A stretch of DNA of 64,000 nt from Ligustrum vulgare (GCA_963555705.1 OY743170.1:10517096-10581095), one strand, 5' to 3'. Shown: positions 10,871 to 23,241, counted from the first letter of the stretch. The notes: generated by a model not told the origin, from the sequence alone. Numbers and translations are program-made.

Positions 10871-12000
10871 ATGTTGAGATTTTCAATTTGAATTCTAGTA
10901 GGCACATTCTCTAAAATCCTTTTTCAATTGTGAACAATGATGGTGACGGGAATGATTGGCCCAACAACAGGATACTTCATGACTATGGGCCACTCTATTT
11001 TACCCAATAAAAATGGGTGTAATTTGAACAAATACTTTCGTACCATAATTGAAATTTACATCATTTTAAAGAATCATTAGATAATATTTGAATTTTATTC
11101 TTTTTTACTAAAAAATACGTTCTTCGTCACAAGTATTATATTATGATACTTTAAAAGTATCACAACATGATACTTATGATACTTTCAAATTTTTGGTATC
11201 ACTTGAAATTCTATCAAATTTTTATGATACTTTAAGCGGGATTTTAGTATCACACCTCGATACATTATAATGTTTTTATGATACTTTGTCCATACATAAA
11301 ATCAAATACTTTTCATGTACTATTTTTTACATTTTCAAGTATAGTCCACAACCACCATCACCATTGCCAAACACAAGCATCACAATCATAAAATCATTAA
11401 AAATCTTATTAGACCTCAAAGTTTATGCATCTCGTAAGTGATGGTTGTTTTTCCAACTTTGCGTTCCCCTTGCGACCCAAATGTAATAAACCAACATCAA
11501 TACTTCCATCTCTCTGATAGTCAATTGCTCTACTTGAATTATTCTGTGATTATTTATCGGCACTGATTCGATGGTGATTGATGCGGGTGGTTGTTTGGTG
11601 ATTGTACGGTGATAGGCAAATCGGGGAAGGAGACGAGCAATAGCGAGGTGGAGATAGACAGTATTTTTCAAAAAAAATTCCTAATATAATTATTTGTGCA
11701 ATTATCCCTAAAAATGGTGCTTGAGATCCACACAGCTTGCCAAAGACACACCCTTGTAAAGCCCCATTACTTTCTTTTTTTTCTTGTGTAAATCTCTAGG
11801 AAAAGGTCTCTTTAACAAGAAATTAGGGGTTTGAAGTTATCCCGACCTTGTAGATAAGTGGGGGACGGCGCTTCTTTATGTTTAAATGTGTACTTGATCT
11901 TGTAAGAGATTGTGGAAGCTGATTTACTTCATACTTGCTATCATCGCTGAGTTCAAGTCTTGTAAGTGACTTTAGCTTCAATGCGTCATATAATCTAAAA
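10871..12000. other. Intergenic DNA, no gene recognised
   Basis: No convincing coding frame is present. At 11135-11295 the motif ATGATACTT and its complement AAGTATCA recur about seven times in short palindromes. The 82-codon minus-strand frame at 11423-11671 matches nothing I recognise and is treated as chance. Confidence 0.5.
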
Positions 12001-13216
12001 TTAGTGTTTCACCGTGCGATGCACGAAAGTTATTATCCTTAATATCGATTTCAATAAATATTAGTAAAATTTTAGTACTTATACGTAATCAACACATATA
12101 TTATTAATGCATAAAAAAGAATTCTTTATTACAATAATTATTATAATTTAAAAAATAACATAAGTAATTTAAATTATTAAAAATTTCTTTGAATAGTAAA
12201 CGTCAATTTATATATTTAAATAATAGATTATTATTGATTTCAATAATTTTTATAAATTATTATTAATTTCATTGAAAATGTAAATTTAGTAGTTTTTTAA
12301 TGGTATATCATATTTGAAGTAATATTATCTGTACGAATATTGATGCATATGAAAGGTATTAGCATATTTCTCATAACTTCTACATTTGCCTCTTATATTT
12401 AACATACTTTTTAATTTTCATTCAAAAACATCAATCAAAATAATTAAAAAAGAAATAGTCAAAATATTTGAATTTAACCAATAAAACTTTAGTTAGAAAA
12501 ATAAGTACTCAAAATAATAATTTTTGAAAAACTCGTGATTATCATGATACGACAAACAAGTAAAGTTAGAGATTACGAAATTATATCGAAATTATACCCT
12601 ATAATCTTTAAAAATTTATTAAAATTAAGAATGATTAAAAAATATTAATCATTTTATTAATATTATTAACTAAAAAAATCAAAGCATTAACTCTTCAATA
12701 TTAATATTCGTTCAATAATTTTTTCTATAAATTATTAATAAGCAGCACATTTTTTCAACCATTTTTTATTAACATAATTTTTTAAAATAATTTTTCAACT
12801 ACACATTTTATCTCGAAACAAAAATATAGTTGTTGAACAGAGACTTAATTTCTTAAAATATTTAATAATATATATATAATATATATTTTAGAAAATATAA
12901 TTTGCAATATTAAAGATAACAAATGATTTTACTATTAATAATTAAAACACAATTTAATTATTGATGGCTACACATAGAATTTATAATATTAAAAACAACA
13001 AATAAATAAAAGTCAATAATTAAATAATAATTTTAATATTGATAACTAAAAATAATGATTGAACTCATTCAATATTAATGCTAATAATAAAAATAATTAT
13101 AATTGTAACCAAAATATACAAATAACAATAACATCATATTAATTATTTACAGTAATACTAAACCTTAAAGAATTTAAGAATTAAATTTTACCAAACTATC
13201 CTACTTTTATATATAG
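12001..13216 (-). mobile_element. Non-autonomous Helitron, family 1, copy H1
   Basis: On the minus strand the 3' end is at 12001: hairpin CGTGC-GAT-GCACG (12013-12025), then CTAA followed by T. The 5' end is near 13216, with ATACTATATATAAAAG. It encodes no Rep-helicase, so it was moved in trans if at all. Another copy, with an internal deletion, is at 23242-23888; the two agree from the 3' end inward (both carry TAGTAAACGTCAATTTATAT). Confidence 0.7.
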
Positions 13217-13700
13217 TATAAGTAGAAATTTTCACCAATACGATGAACTGAAATTCTATCTGCAATACAGATATGCATTCATAAAATTTAATGATTATAC
13301 ATAATCAACACAAATACAAAAGATACAAAAATAATTTTTTACTACAACAATTATTAAAATTTAAAAATAACATAAATAATCCAACTTATCGAAAACTTCA
13401 TTGAATAATAAATGCAAAATCGGTAGTTTTTTGATTGTATATCATGTTAGATATAATATTATGAGTACAAATATTAATGATTGTTCAAGATATAAATATA
13501 TTTACTATGATTTTTGCATTTGCCTCACACATTTAACTTTTTCTCAATTTTCGTTCAAATATCATAATAAACTATAAATATGTGTTTAATCTTAACTCAT
13601 CAAATATACGACAATTAAACAATATTGAAAATCAAGAAATTATTATATCATATAATCCTTGCACAATTATTAAAATTAAAAATTATTAAAAAAATATTAA
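12525..13700 (-). repeat. Repeat block R1 (about 1.17 kb) of the Helitron array
   Basis: This block, starting near AACTCGTGATTATCATG, is repeated with few changes at 14255-15430 (R2) and 18023-19205 (R3), and with a deletion at 23518-24190 (R4). Each copy joins the 5' half of one Helitron to a degenerate 3' end of the next (TTTCACCAATACGATGAACT). R1 to R2 are offset by about 1.73 kb, indicating tandem duplication. Confidence 0.75.
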
Positions 13701-13827
13701 CCATTATTTAGTATTTAACATAAAATAATATTAGTGTGTGTATATATATAAGTAAGGCAATAAATGCATATCCAAATTTTTACATTCACACTAATCCACT
13801 ATTCTCATTTTATATATAGTATATATA
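13217..13827 (-). mobile_element. Helitron family 1, copy H2, with 5' terminal cassette
   Basis: It begins (minus-strand 3' side) with a decayed hairpin and ends with the 5' cassette: on the plus strand, ATAATATTAGTGT, a TA/GT run, AAGGCAATAAATGC, ACACTAATCCACTATTCTC and TTTTATATATAGTAT. Read on the minus strand the last part is ATACTATATATAAAA..., the Helitron 5' tip. H1 and H2 are head to tail with no spacer. Confidence 0.6.
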
Positions 13828-14252
13828 TTAACCATTGTTTAATATTTATCATAAAATAATATTAGTGTATATATTTAAAAGTAAGGCAATAAATTCATTC
13901 ACATCTATCTAGATTTTTCCATTCACACACACTAATCCACTTTGCATTCACATTAATCCACTATTCTCCTTTTATATACTCCCTCTGTCCCAATTATATA
14001 AGTTGCATTTCCTTTTTTCTTTTGTCTCAATTATATAGGTTTGTTTCTTTATTTAGAAGTATTTATTTTGTTTATTTACCAATGTACCCCTATTTATTAT
14101 TTTCAATATTATAGTTTTAATATTAAATACGGGTAAGTTGGAACTTTTCTTTACAAAAATTACTTTTTTAATGACATTAAGTATGTTTTCTTAATCTGTG
14201 TAAAAAGTCAAACCAGTCTATATAATTGGGACTGAGAGAATATAGTATAGAT
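13828..14252 (-). mobile_element. Helitron 5' cassette split by a Stowaway-like MITE
   Basis: A further copy of the 5' cassette runs from ATTAACCATTG to TTTTATATA at 13978 and resumes with TATAGTATAGAT at 14241. The gap holds the 262-bp MITE. Comparison with the uninterrupted cassettes (for example at 22690-22712 and 30115-30130) gives the empty site. Confidence 0.75.
13979..14240. mobile_element. Stowaway-like Tc1/mariner MITE
   Basis: The ends are imperfect inverted repeats: CTCCCTCTGTCCCAATTATA at left and (minus strand) TTCTCTCAGTCCCAATTATA at right. The CTCCCTC.GTCCC start is the Stowaway hallmark. The flanks are TA at 13977-13978 and 14241-14242, the TA duplication expected for this superfamily. 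It is 262 bp, non-coding, and sits in a Helitron 5' tip. Confidence 0.9.
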
Positions 14253-14254
14253 TT

Positions 14255-15430
14255 GAAAATCTCGCAATTATCATTATACGACAACCAAGTAAAGTTAGAG
14301 ATTACGAAATTATACCATATAATCTTTAAAAACTTATTAAAATTAAGAATGATTAAAAAATATTAATCATTTTATTAATATTATTAACTAAAAAAAATCA
14401 AAACATTAACTCTTCAATATTAACCTTCGTTCAATAACTATTTCTATAAATTATTTATAAGTAGCACATTTTTTCAACCTACTTTTTATCCACATATTTT
14501 TTCAAAACAATTTCATTTTATCTCGAAACAAAAATATAGTTGTTGAACAGAGGCTTAATTTATTAAAATATTTAATAATAATATATATATATATAATATA
14601 TATATATCTTAGAAAATATGATTTGTAATATTAAAAATAACAAATGATTTGACTATTAATAATTAAAACACAATTTAATTATTGATGGATACACATAGGA
14701 TTTATAATATTAAGAACAACAAATCAATAAAAATCAATAATTAAATAATAATTTTAATACTTATAACTAAAAATATTGATTGAAATCATTCAATATTAAT
14801 GTTAACAATAAAAATAATTATAATTATAACCAAAATATACAAATAACAATAACATCATATTAATTATTTACAGTAATACTAAACCATAAAGAATTTAAGA
14901 ATTAAATTTTACCAAACTATCATACTTTTATATATAGTCTAAGTATAAGTTTTCACGAATATGATGAACTGGAATTCTATCCGCAATACAGATATTCATT
15001 AATAAAATTTAATGATTATACATAATCAACACAAATACAAAAGATACAAAAATAATTTTTTTATTACGACAATTATTAAAATTTTAAAACAACATAAATA
15101 ATCCAACTTATCGAAAACTTCGTTGAATGATAAATCCAAAATCTGTAGTTTTTTTTATTGTATATCATGTTAGATATAATATTATAAGTACAAATATTAA
15201 TGATTGTTCAAGATATAAATATATTTACTATGATTTTTACATTTGCCTCACATATTTAACGTTTTCTTAATTTTCGTTCAAATATCACAATAAACTATAA
15301 ATATGTGTTTAATCTTAACTCATCAAATATACGACAATTAAACAATATTGAAGATCAAGAAATTATTATATCATATCATCCTTGCACAATTATTAAAATT
15401 AAAAAATATTAAAAAATATTAATCATTGTT
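14255..15430 (-). repeat. Repeat block R2 of the Helitron array
   Basis: Second copy of the 1.17-kb block, again joining a Helitron 5' half (up to TTTTATATATAGTCTAAG near 14945) to a decayed 3' end (TTTTCACGAATATGATGAAC). It differs from R1 by scattered substitutions and small indels. Confidence 0.75.
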
Positions 15431-15527
15431 TAGTATTTACCATAAAATATATAAGTAAGGCAATCAATGCATTTACATTTATCCAGATTTTTACATTCAC
15501 ACTAATCCACTATTCTCCTTTTATATA
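15431..15527 (-). repeat. Helitron 5' cassette, left part; target of the next Helitron
   Basis: The cassette runs to CTATTCTCCTTTTATATA and then stops. The missing tip, ATAGTATAGAT, is found about 2.4 kb away at 17911-17921, on the far side of the Helitron at 15528-17911. This marks a nested insertion. Confidence 0.7.
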
Positions 15528-15620
15528 CTTGTAATCGCACACATGCGATACACGGAATATATAATTGAAAATTATTTATTGAATAAGTTGTAAAAATACA
15601 ATGCCCAATAAAAACAACAC

Positions 15621-15623
<3 letters not shown>

Positions 15624-15709
<86 letters not shown>
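15624..15709. repeat. AAT/TAA trinucleotide microsatellite
   Basis: About 28 trinucleotides in an uninterrupted run. In one minus-strand frame it reads as poly-tyrosine, which is why a 96-codon frame appears; that is not a gene. Copy B2 has only four units at the same place, so the expansion is specific to B1. Confidence 0.95.
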
Positions 15710-15710
<1 letters not shown>

Positions 15711-16754
15711 TTGCATGCACAAATTGTGAATAATTTGTAATTTCATTTCTCCGTATAAGATTTCTTACTTTAATGTATAACTGTGTATTCAATATACAAT
15801 CCCAAAATTAAAAAAAAAAAATTAAAAAATAAATAAATTATGAATTGCATTTTTTTAAAAGTTAATTGTTCATTCTCTAATTTTCTTAGTTTAATTATTT
15901 ATATAGAATTGATTATTCAAAAATATTTAATTATTTATATAGAATTGATTATTCAAAAATAATTTTTTTTAATGTTCATTCATAACCACATATGATTTAA
16001 AAACTAATTTTTCACAATTGTACATACTACTTTTTAACCACATATTCTAGAAAAAGAAAATCAATTTTCAACCACTCAATTGATTGATTTAACAATTATT
16101 TTATTTTTTATACTACCTTCTTTCACTTTCAATCACACATTTAAAACTATTTCTATAGTCTATATCAATATCAATATCAAACTTACTCCTATTCAATGAT
16201 TCAAATACAACGTGACATTTTATTTTTCACCAAGTTTTAAAAATGGTCATGTTACACACACACACACACACACAAAACTATTTTTTGTGCCTGTTAAATA
16301 AATGTATTAACCATATTTTTATTTTTAAATAGAATAAGTTTGATAAAAAAAAAAAAACCTTATATTTTTATTTTCTATAGAACTCAATGAATTAATTGTT
16401 AAATTCTGTAGTATATATTTTACAAATTGATGTTCTTTTAAATTTATAAAATTAAAAAATAGATAAATGAGCAAAATGATCGAGTAAATTTATAAAATTA
16501 ATTTCAAAATTACCAAAAAATTTATCGAAATCTAAAGTTGTAGAAATTAAAATATTTTAATTGAATTTACTTAGAAAGATTGGATATCTATTATTTCTTT
16601 TAATTTGATAAGAAAACATATATGAAATTAATCATTTATGTCAAATTGAAGTTATGCAAGAAAAGATAGATATCATTTTATGATTTAAATGAGATAAATT
16701 AAAAAGATTGGATATTGGAAAAAGTAAAAAGTATAAATTAAGCTTTTACCTTTA

Positions 16755-17910
16755 TTATTTGAGACAATTTTACGAATGATATATTTAGAGTTTGTTTTCA
16801 TTTGTTAGCATGTATTAAACTTCTCGTTAAGATCTTGAATTTGACGCTCATATTGCATATTTTTTTAATTCAAAATATTACAATAATTATCAAAAGAATA
16901 AAAATAATATACAATTTGATCAATTTATAGATTTTTTATTTTTTACAAATCAATAAGTCATTTATTATATGTCACATATAATTAATTTTGCATTAATTGA
17001 AGTTTCCTAATTCAATTATTAAAAATAATTAATAAAATTATAAAGTATCCTAAAATAGCAGATAAAAATGGCTGAAAACTATGTGCGGATTTATGTGACG
17101 GCTATATTGTTATTATATATATTAAGAATTAAGATTAAGATTATTTGAGACAATTTTACAAATGATATATTTAGAGTTTGTTTTCATTTGTTAGCTTGTA
17201 TTAAACTTCTCGTTAAGATCTTGAATTTGACACACATATTGCATATTTTTTTACTTCAAAACATTACAATAATTATCAAAAGAATAAAAATAATATACAA
17301 TTTGATCAATTTATAGATTTTTTATTTTTTACAAATCAATAAGTCATTTATTATATGTCACATATAATTAATTTTGCATTAATTGAAGTTTCCTAATTCA
17401 ATTATTAAAAATAATTAATAAAATTATAAAGTTTCCTAAAATAGCAGGTAAAAATGACGGGAAACTAATTGCGGATTTATGTGACGGCTATATTGTTATT
17501 ATATATATTAAGAATTAAGATTAAGATTATTTGAGACAATTTTGCAAATGATATATTTAGAGTTTGTTTTCATTTGTTAGCTTGTATTAAACTTCTCGTT
17601 AAGATCTTGAATTTGACACACATATTGCATATTTTTTTACTTCAAAATATTACAATAATTATCAAAAGAATAAAAATAATATACAATTTGATCTTTTTAT
17701 AGATTTTTTATTTTTTTACAAATCAATAAGTCATTTATTATATGTCACCTATAATTAATTTTGCATTAATTGAAGTTTCATAATTCAATTATTAAAATAA
17801 TTAATAAAATTACAAAGTTTCCTAAAATAGCAGGTAAAAATGTCGAGAAACTATGTGTGGATTTATGTGACGGTTATGTTGTTATTATATATATTAAGAT
17901 TAAGATTAAG
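16755..17910 (-). repeat. 386-bp Helitron 5' end in three tandem copies
   Basis: Copies start at 16755, 17141 and 17527 with TTATTTGAGACAATTTT, so the first two are each exactly 386 bases. All three contain AACTTCTCGTTAAGATC, ATGTCAC, GACGGCTATATTG (or GACGGTTATGTTG) and end in TATATATATTAAGA plus TTAAGA-type hexamers, which on the minus strand is the Helitron 5' tip. Copy B2 has this segment once (29039-29412). Confidence 0.9.
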
Positions 17911-17920
17911 ATAGTATAGA

Positions 17921-18020
17921 TATTAACCATTGTTTAATATTTATCATAAAATAATATTAGTGTATATATTTAAAAGTAAAGCAATAAATTCATTCACATC
18001 TATCCAGATTTTTGCATTCA
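17921..18020 (-). repeat. Truncated Helitron family 1 5' cassette
   Basis: The cassette starts ATTAACCATTGTTTAATATT and runs to ATCCAGATTTTTGCATTCAC, then jumps directly into block R3 (GAAAATCTCGCAATTATC), so its 5' tip has been lost by deletion or recombination. Confidence 0.7.
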
Positions 18021-18022
18021 CG

Positions 18023-19205
18023 AAAATCTCGCAATTATCATTATACGACAACCAAGTAAAGTTAGAGATTACGAAATTATACCGAAATTATACCCTTTAA
18101 TCTTTAAAAATTTACTAAAATTAAGAATGATTAAAAAATATTAATCATTTATTAATATTATTAAATAAAAAAATCAAAGCATTAACTCTTCAATATTAAC
18201 ATTCGTTCGATAACTTTTTCTATAAATTATTCATAAGCAGAACATTTTTTCAACCCACTTTTTATCCACATATTTTTTCAAAACAAATTTTCAACTACAC
18301 ATTTTATCTCGAAATAAAAATATAGTTGTTCAACAAAAGCTTAATTTATTAAAATATTTAATAATAATATATATTTTAGAAAATATAATTTGTAATATTA
18401 AAGATAACAAATGATTTGACCATTAATAATTAAAAAATAATTTAATTATTGATGGCTACACATAAGATTTATAATATTAAGAACAACAAATAAATAAAAA
18501 TCAATAATTAAGTAATAATTTTAATACTGATAACTAAAAATATTGATTGAACTCATTCAATATTAATGTTAATAATAAAAATAATTATAATTATAACCAA
18601 AATATGCAAATAAAAATAACATCATATAAATAATTTACAGTAATATTGAAACATAAAGTATTTAAGAATTAAATTTTACCAAACTATCCTACTTTTATAT
18701 ATAATCTAAGTATAAATTTCCACTAATACGATGAACTGAAATTCTATCCGAGATACAGATATGCATTAATAAAATTTAATGATTATACATAATCAACAAA
18801 AATACAAAAGATACAAAATAATTTTTTATTACGACAATTATTAAAATTTTAAAACAACATAAATAATCCAACTTATCGAAAACTTCATTGAATGATAAAT
18901 GCAAAATCTCTAGTTTTTTTATTGTATATCATGTTAGATATAATATTATGAGTACAAATATTAATGATTTTTCAAGATATAAATATATTTACTATAATTT
19001 CTGTATTTGCCTCACATATTTAACTTATTCTCAATTTTCGTTCAAAAATCACAATAAACTATAAATATGTGTTTAATCTTAACTCATCAAATATAAGACA
19101 ATAAACAATATTGAAGATCAACAAATTACTATATCATATAATATTTGCACAATTATTAAAATTAAAAATTATTAAAAAAATATTAACCATTGTTTAGTAT
19201 TTACC
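18023..19205 (-). repeat. Repeat block R3 of the Helitron array
   Basis: Third copy of the 1.17-kb block, in the same order as R1 and R2. It runs into a 5' cassette that is cut at 19216 by the insert at 19217-22599 and continues at 22600. Confidence 0.75.
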
Positions 19206-19216
19206 ATAAAATAATA

Positions 19217-21026
19217 CTAGTATTTGCCCCCCATGCGATGCACGAGACTATAAATAATTACTTATTAAATATGAAATTTTAAAAAATGGAAAAATGTGGT
19301 AATAGAAAATGATAATAATTGAATAAAAAAGACGACAATCATTTATGGTTGTCGTTACATTAATCAAAATTTTAAAAGACTTCTTTACATACCACGTTTG
19401 TAAAAGAATTTTATACCAATGAAAATTGAGCATTGAAGCATGCTAAGAAGTGGAAGAAAAGAAGGAAAAACACGTCAGAAGAAAAATATAAATTTACATT
19501 TGAAAGAGTTTTTTAATAGATAAATATATGTTAAGCAAAACGCATGATTCTTTGTTAGACTAAAAATTATTAGACATTATGATTTGTTATCACTATGAAG
19601 GACTACCGTCATTTAAACAATACATAACATGAACATTATTTCTTATTTGTTTACATCTTTTTGTAGGTGAAGATCATCAGTGTGGTATCAAACAATCAAA
19701 GAAGAGAGGATTGGACTATATATGTTCAAAATTACAAATCCAACTGCTTTCTCGAGGATCTAGAGACTAATATTAGTATAAAAAACTACTTTTTTTTATT
19801 GTATGAACCGCTCTTCAATGTAACTGTATTGAAGCTGAAAAAAATAATTCTTTTAAGGTATAAATTAATCTGTTGCTATTTCAAATGAAAAGTTCAATTT
19901 CAAGATATATAAATTGTATGAATGGATTCAACATAGTACAATAATAATATAAAAATAAAAAAAAAGTCCCAATACAAAGAACATCGAGGATACCAATAGG
20001 CATTTGCAGGTAGGTACACAGCTCTAAAGTAGTTTTTCGAAAGAAAAAAAAAAATCCTAAGTATGTTATATATATTTTTAATACTGTTTTATTATTTGGT
20101 AAAGTAATACACATTTGTAATTATGTTATACATGCTTTTTAATACTATTTTATTTTACTAGTAAATTCTCTAATAATTATGTTAACTTCAATACTGATTA
20201 ATTACTATAGCTTTGGTAAAACAATATACGTTTTTAATTACGTTATTTTTAATACTATTTTATTATTAACATAGCACGTAATTAATTAAAACAATATATA
20301 CACATATTTAGTTATATTCTTTTTTAATTACATAATTAAATTACGTTCTTTTAAATATTATTTTATTACTATAGCATTATATTATTAATTAAAACAACAT
20401 ACATTTTTAAATATGTTACTTTTTAATACTATTTTACAAATGTAAAGTTTTAATTATATTCTTTTCATAATATAATTAAGTTATGTTTTTTTTCAATACT
20501 GTTTTAATTATTATAACTTTCGTAAAGCAATACTTTTTTTAATTACTTTATTATTATTATTAATCCATCATTTAAAGGTGTCAAGAATGATGAGTTTCTT
20601 GTTGCATCCCACAAGTATATTTTACAATTTCTCCTTTTTACTTGGCCATTATATATAATTTTAAGGCTAGAATATTCAAATATTATGCTTGTTTGTTAAT
20701 GCATTTGCACGTGGTTGTATTCTTTTATGCATATAATTTTATATTCAAACTATACATCATAATTCCAAATTAAAAACATATTGAAAATACCAACTAATTA
20801 ATAGTTAAATATATAACAAAACTAATAAGGAAGTAAAACCATTTTCAAAGTGATCGTTTACATTCTCTAGATAAAAGCAATTTTGAAATGTATATAGATA
20901 ATCACTTTTTTTATTTTTTTTTAAATCTCTATAAACCATGAATTTCCATTTTATGCAAGTGTAAAAAAGACGGGAAACTATTTGGTGTTATATTTGGCAA
21001 CTTTATTGTTATAATATATATTAGTA
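19217..21026 (-). mobile_element. Helitron family 3, copy C1
   Basis: The minus-strand 3' end is CTAG at 19217-19220 with the hairpin CATGC-GAT-GCACG. The 5' side near 21020 shows GACGGGAAAC...TTATTGTTATAATATATA, like the family 2 tip. Its body (for example AATTCTCTAATAATTATGTT) recurs in C2 (21027 onward). C1 and C2 adjoin head to tail. Frames at 19248-19433, 19667-19888 and 19881-20114 are not considered genes. Confidence 0.6.
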
Positions 21027-21800
21027 TTAGTATTTGCCCCGCGCGATGCACGGGATATATAAATGATTAAAAAGCATATATAACATAATTACAAATGTGT
21101 ATTATGTTATATATGTTGTTTAATACTGTTTTATTTTACTAATAAATTCTCTAACAATTACGTTATCTTCAATACTGATTAATTATTATAACTTTGGTAA
21201 AACATCATACATTTTTAATTATGTTATTTTCAATATTATTTTATTATTAGCAGAACATGTATTTAATTAAAACAATATATACACATATTTAGTTATATTC
21301 TTTTTTAATTGCATAATTAAATTACATTCTTTTAAATACTGTTTTATTATTACAGCGTTATTATTTTTAATTAAAACAATTTACATGTTTAATTATGTTA
21401 CTTTGTAATACTATTTTACAAATTTAAATTTTTAATTATATTCTTTGCATAACATAAATAAGTTATGTTCTTTTCAATAGTGTTTTAAATATTATAACAA
21501 CTTTTTTAAAACAATACTTTTTTACTTATGTTATCATTATTAATCAATCGTTTAAAAATGTACGTGGTTGCATTCTTTTATGAATAAATTTTATATTCAA
21601 ACTCTACATCATAATTCCAAATTATAAACATATATTGAAAATACCAACTAATTAATAGATGAATATATAACATTACTAATAATGAGATAAAATCATTTTC
21701 AAAGTGACTTTTTATATTCTCTAGATAAAAGCAATTTTAAAATGTATATATACAATCACTTTTTTTTTTTAATATCTATAAACCATGAATTTCCATTTTT
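21027..21800 (-). mobile_element. Helitron family 3, copy C2 (partial)
   Basis: The 3' end is CTAA at 21027-21030 with the hairpin CCCGTGC-ATC-GCGCGGG (minus strand). The body matches C1 at 20100-20960 (ATTCTCTAACAATTACGTTA). Near 21800 the match ends inside a T-run, so the 5' end is missing or replaced by unrelated sequence. Confidence 0.6.
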
Positions 21801-22599
21801 TTTTTTTAAAAGTTTCAAATCCAATAACACGTGTTAAAATAAATAAATGTCATATCATATTTATGTAAATGTGTTACATTGAAAATGAAAAATTTGGATT
21901 AATATATTTTAAAATAAATAAATATATGCTATATAAATTTGTTAAGTTAGGAAAGCAAAAATTGAATTAATATATCTTGAAAATAAATAAATAGAATTAT
22001 TGAAACTTTATTTCCTAATATGTCAATAAATGAGTAGGCTCTTCAATACGTATGTTAGAAAAATAATTAATTATTTTCTATCAACTTTTTAACCACACAT
22101 ATTTTCTCTCTCCAAATTTCAGTCACTACTTTTTACTTCAAAATTATAAATAAAAAAATTTATAAACCAAACATTATTACCAAACGGAGGCTTAATCATT
22201 TCATCATTTTGACAAAAATTTGCATGCTTAAAAAATAAGGAAAAATAAAATATATGTAAGCAAAACATTAAAAATATAATTAATAAAAAGTTATAACATA
22301 TTAAAAGGGAAATAGGTGATGAGGTGGGCAAATCTTCATAGAAAAACGTAAAAAAAAAAAAAATTTATATAAAAAATTTAAATGAATGCCAAATTTTGAG
22401 GTGCGCAGTATACTTAGTGTACATGTAGAATATTTTATTTTGAATAGTTTTGTCTTTTTTAAAGTTTCAAATTCAATAACATTTTGTATTGAAATTTTAT
22501 TGAAATTATATTTTTTATTTGATATGATTGAATCAAGATATTTTCAGAGTTATGATTTAAGAATTATATATTCCGTGCATCGCACGGGTAGGCAACTAG
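21801..22599 (+). mobile_element. Plus-strand Helitron 3' end and attached AT-rich DNA
   Basis: The segment ends with hairpin CCGTGC-ATC-GCACGG (22572-22587), then CTAG at 22596-22599 followed by T, a Helitron 3' end in plus orientation. With C1 it makes two 3' hairpins facing outward at the two borders of one insert. Where this Helitron starts is not clear. Near 22180-22190 a GCCTCCGTTTGGTA-like motif next to TTA hints at a PIF-type MITE end. Confidence 0.55.
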
Positions 22600-22712
22600 T
22601 ATATATAAAGATGTGTGTGTGTGTGTGTGTAGGGTAATAAATGCATTCATATCTATCCACATTTTTACATTCACACTAATCCACTATTATCCTTTTATAT
22701 ATAGTATAGATT
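22600..22712 (-). repeat. Right half of the cassette split by the 19217-22599 insert
   Basis: After CTAG at 22599 the sequence resumes with TATATATAAAGATG, a GT run and AATAAATGCATTC...TTTTATATATAGTATAGAT. This continues the cassette that stopped at 19216 (CATAAAATAATA), so 3.38 kb was inserted into it. Confidence 0.65.
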
Positions 22713-22723
22713 TAGATATAGAT

Positions 22724-22763
22724 ATTAACCATTGTTTAGCATTTACCATAAAATAATATTAGT

Positions 22764-22832
<69 letters not shown>

Positions 22833-22944
22833 TAAGGAAATAAATGCATTCACATCTATCCAGATTTTTGCATTCACACTAATCCACTTTTCACTCACAC
22901 TAATCCACTATTCTTCTTTTATATATAGTAAGTATAGTATAGAT
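22724..22944 (-). repeat. Helitron 5' cassette with long TA run
   Basis: A complete family 1 cassette, from ATTAACCATTGTTTAGCATT to TTTTATATATAGTAAGTATA. Its internal TA run (about 22767-22830) is the longest in the array. The 80-codon frame at 22732-22974 is only its translation. Confidence 0.75.
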
Positions 22945-23241
22945 TTTCGTTCAAAAATCACAATAAACTATTAATATGTGTTTAATCTTAACTCATCAAA
23001 TATACGATAATTAAATAATATTGAAAATCAAGAAATTATTATATTATATAATATTTGCACAATTATTAAATTAAAAATTATTAGAAAAATATTAACCATT
23101 GTTTAGTATTTACCATAAAATAATATTAGTGTGTATATATATAGGTAATGCAATAAATGCATTCACATCTATCTAGATTTTTGCATTCACACTAATACAC
23201 TTTGCATTCACACTAATCCACTATTCTCCTTTTATATACTA
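22945..23241 (-). repeat. Truncated Helitron 5' portion including a cassette
   Basis: It matches the last 300 bases of H2 (TTTTCGTTCAAAAATCAC, then ATATGTGTTTAATCTTAACT) and ends with another cassette, CTATTCTCCTTTTATATA, directly against the 3' end of the next Helitron at 23242. Confidence 0.7.

Larger units (their letters stand above)
15528..17911 (-). mobile_element. Helitron family 2, copy B1, with triplicated 5' end
   Basis: The minus-strand 3' end is at 15528: CTTG (decayed CTAG) with the hairpin remnant ATGCGATACACGG. The 5' tip at 17911 carries three TCTTAA units. The body matches copy B2 at 27961-29412 (both have TTGTAATTTCATTTCTCC and CTTACTTTAATGTATAA). A large TAA/AAT microsatellite lies at 15624-15709. 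The last 386 bases at the 5' side occur three times in tandem (16755-17910). No Rep-helicase is encoded. Confidence 0.75.

Noticed and set aside
15502..15792. 96-codon minus-strand frame with a long tyrosine run
   Set aside because: It is the translation of an AAT microsatellite inside a Helitron.
19248..22974. Several 60-83 codon frames in the Helitron array
   Set aside because: AT-rich chance frames without conserved motifs; none resembles Rep or helicase.
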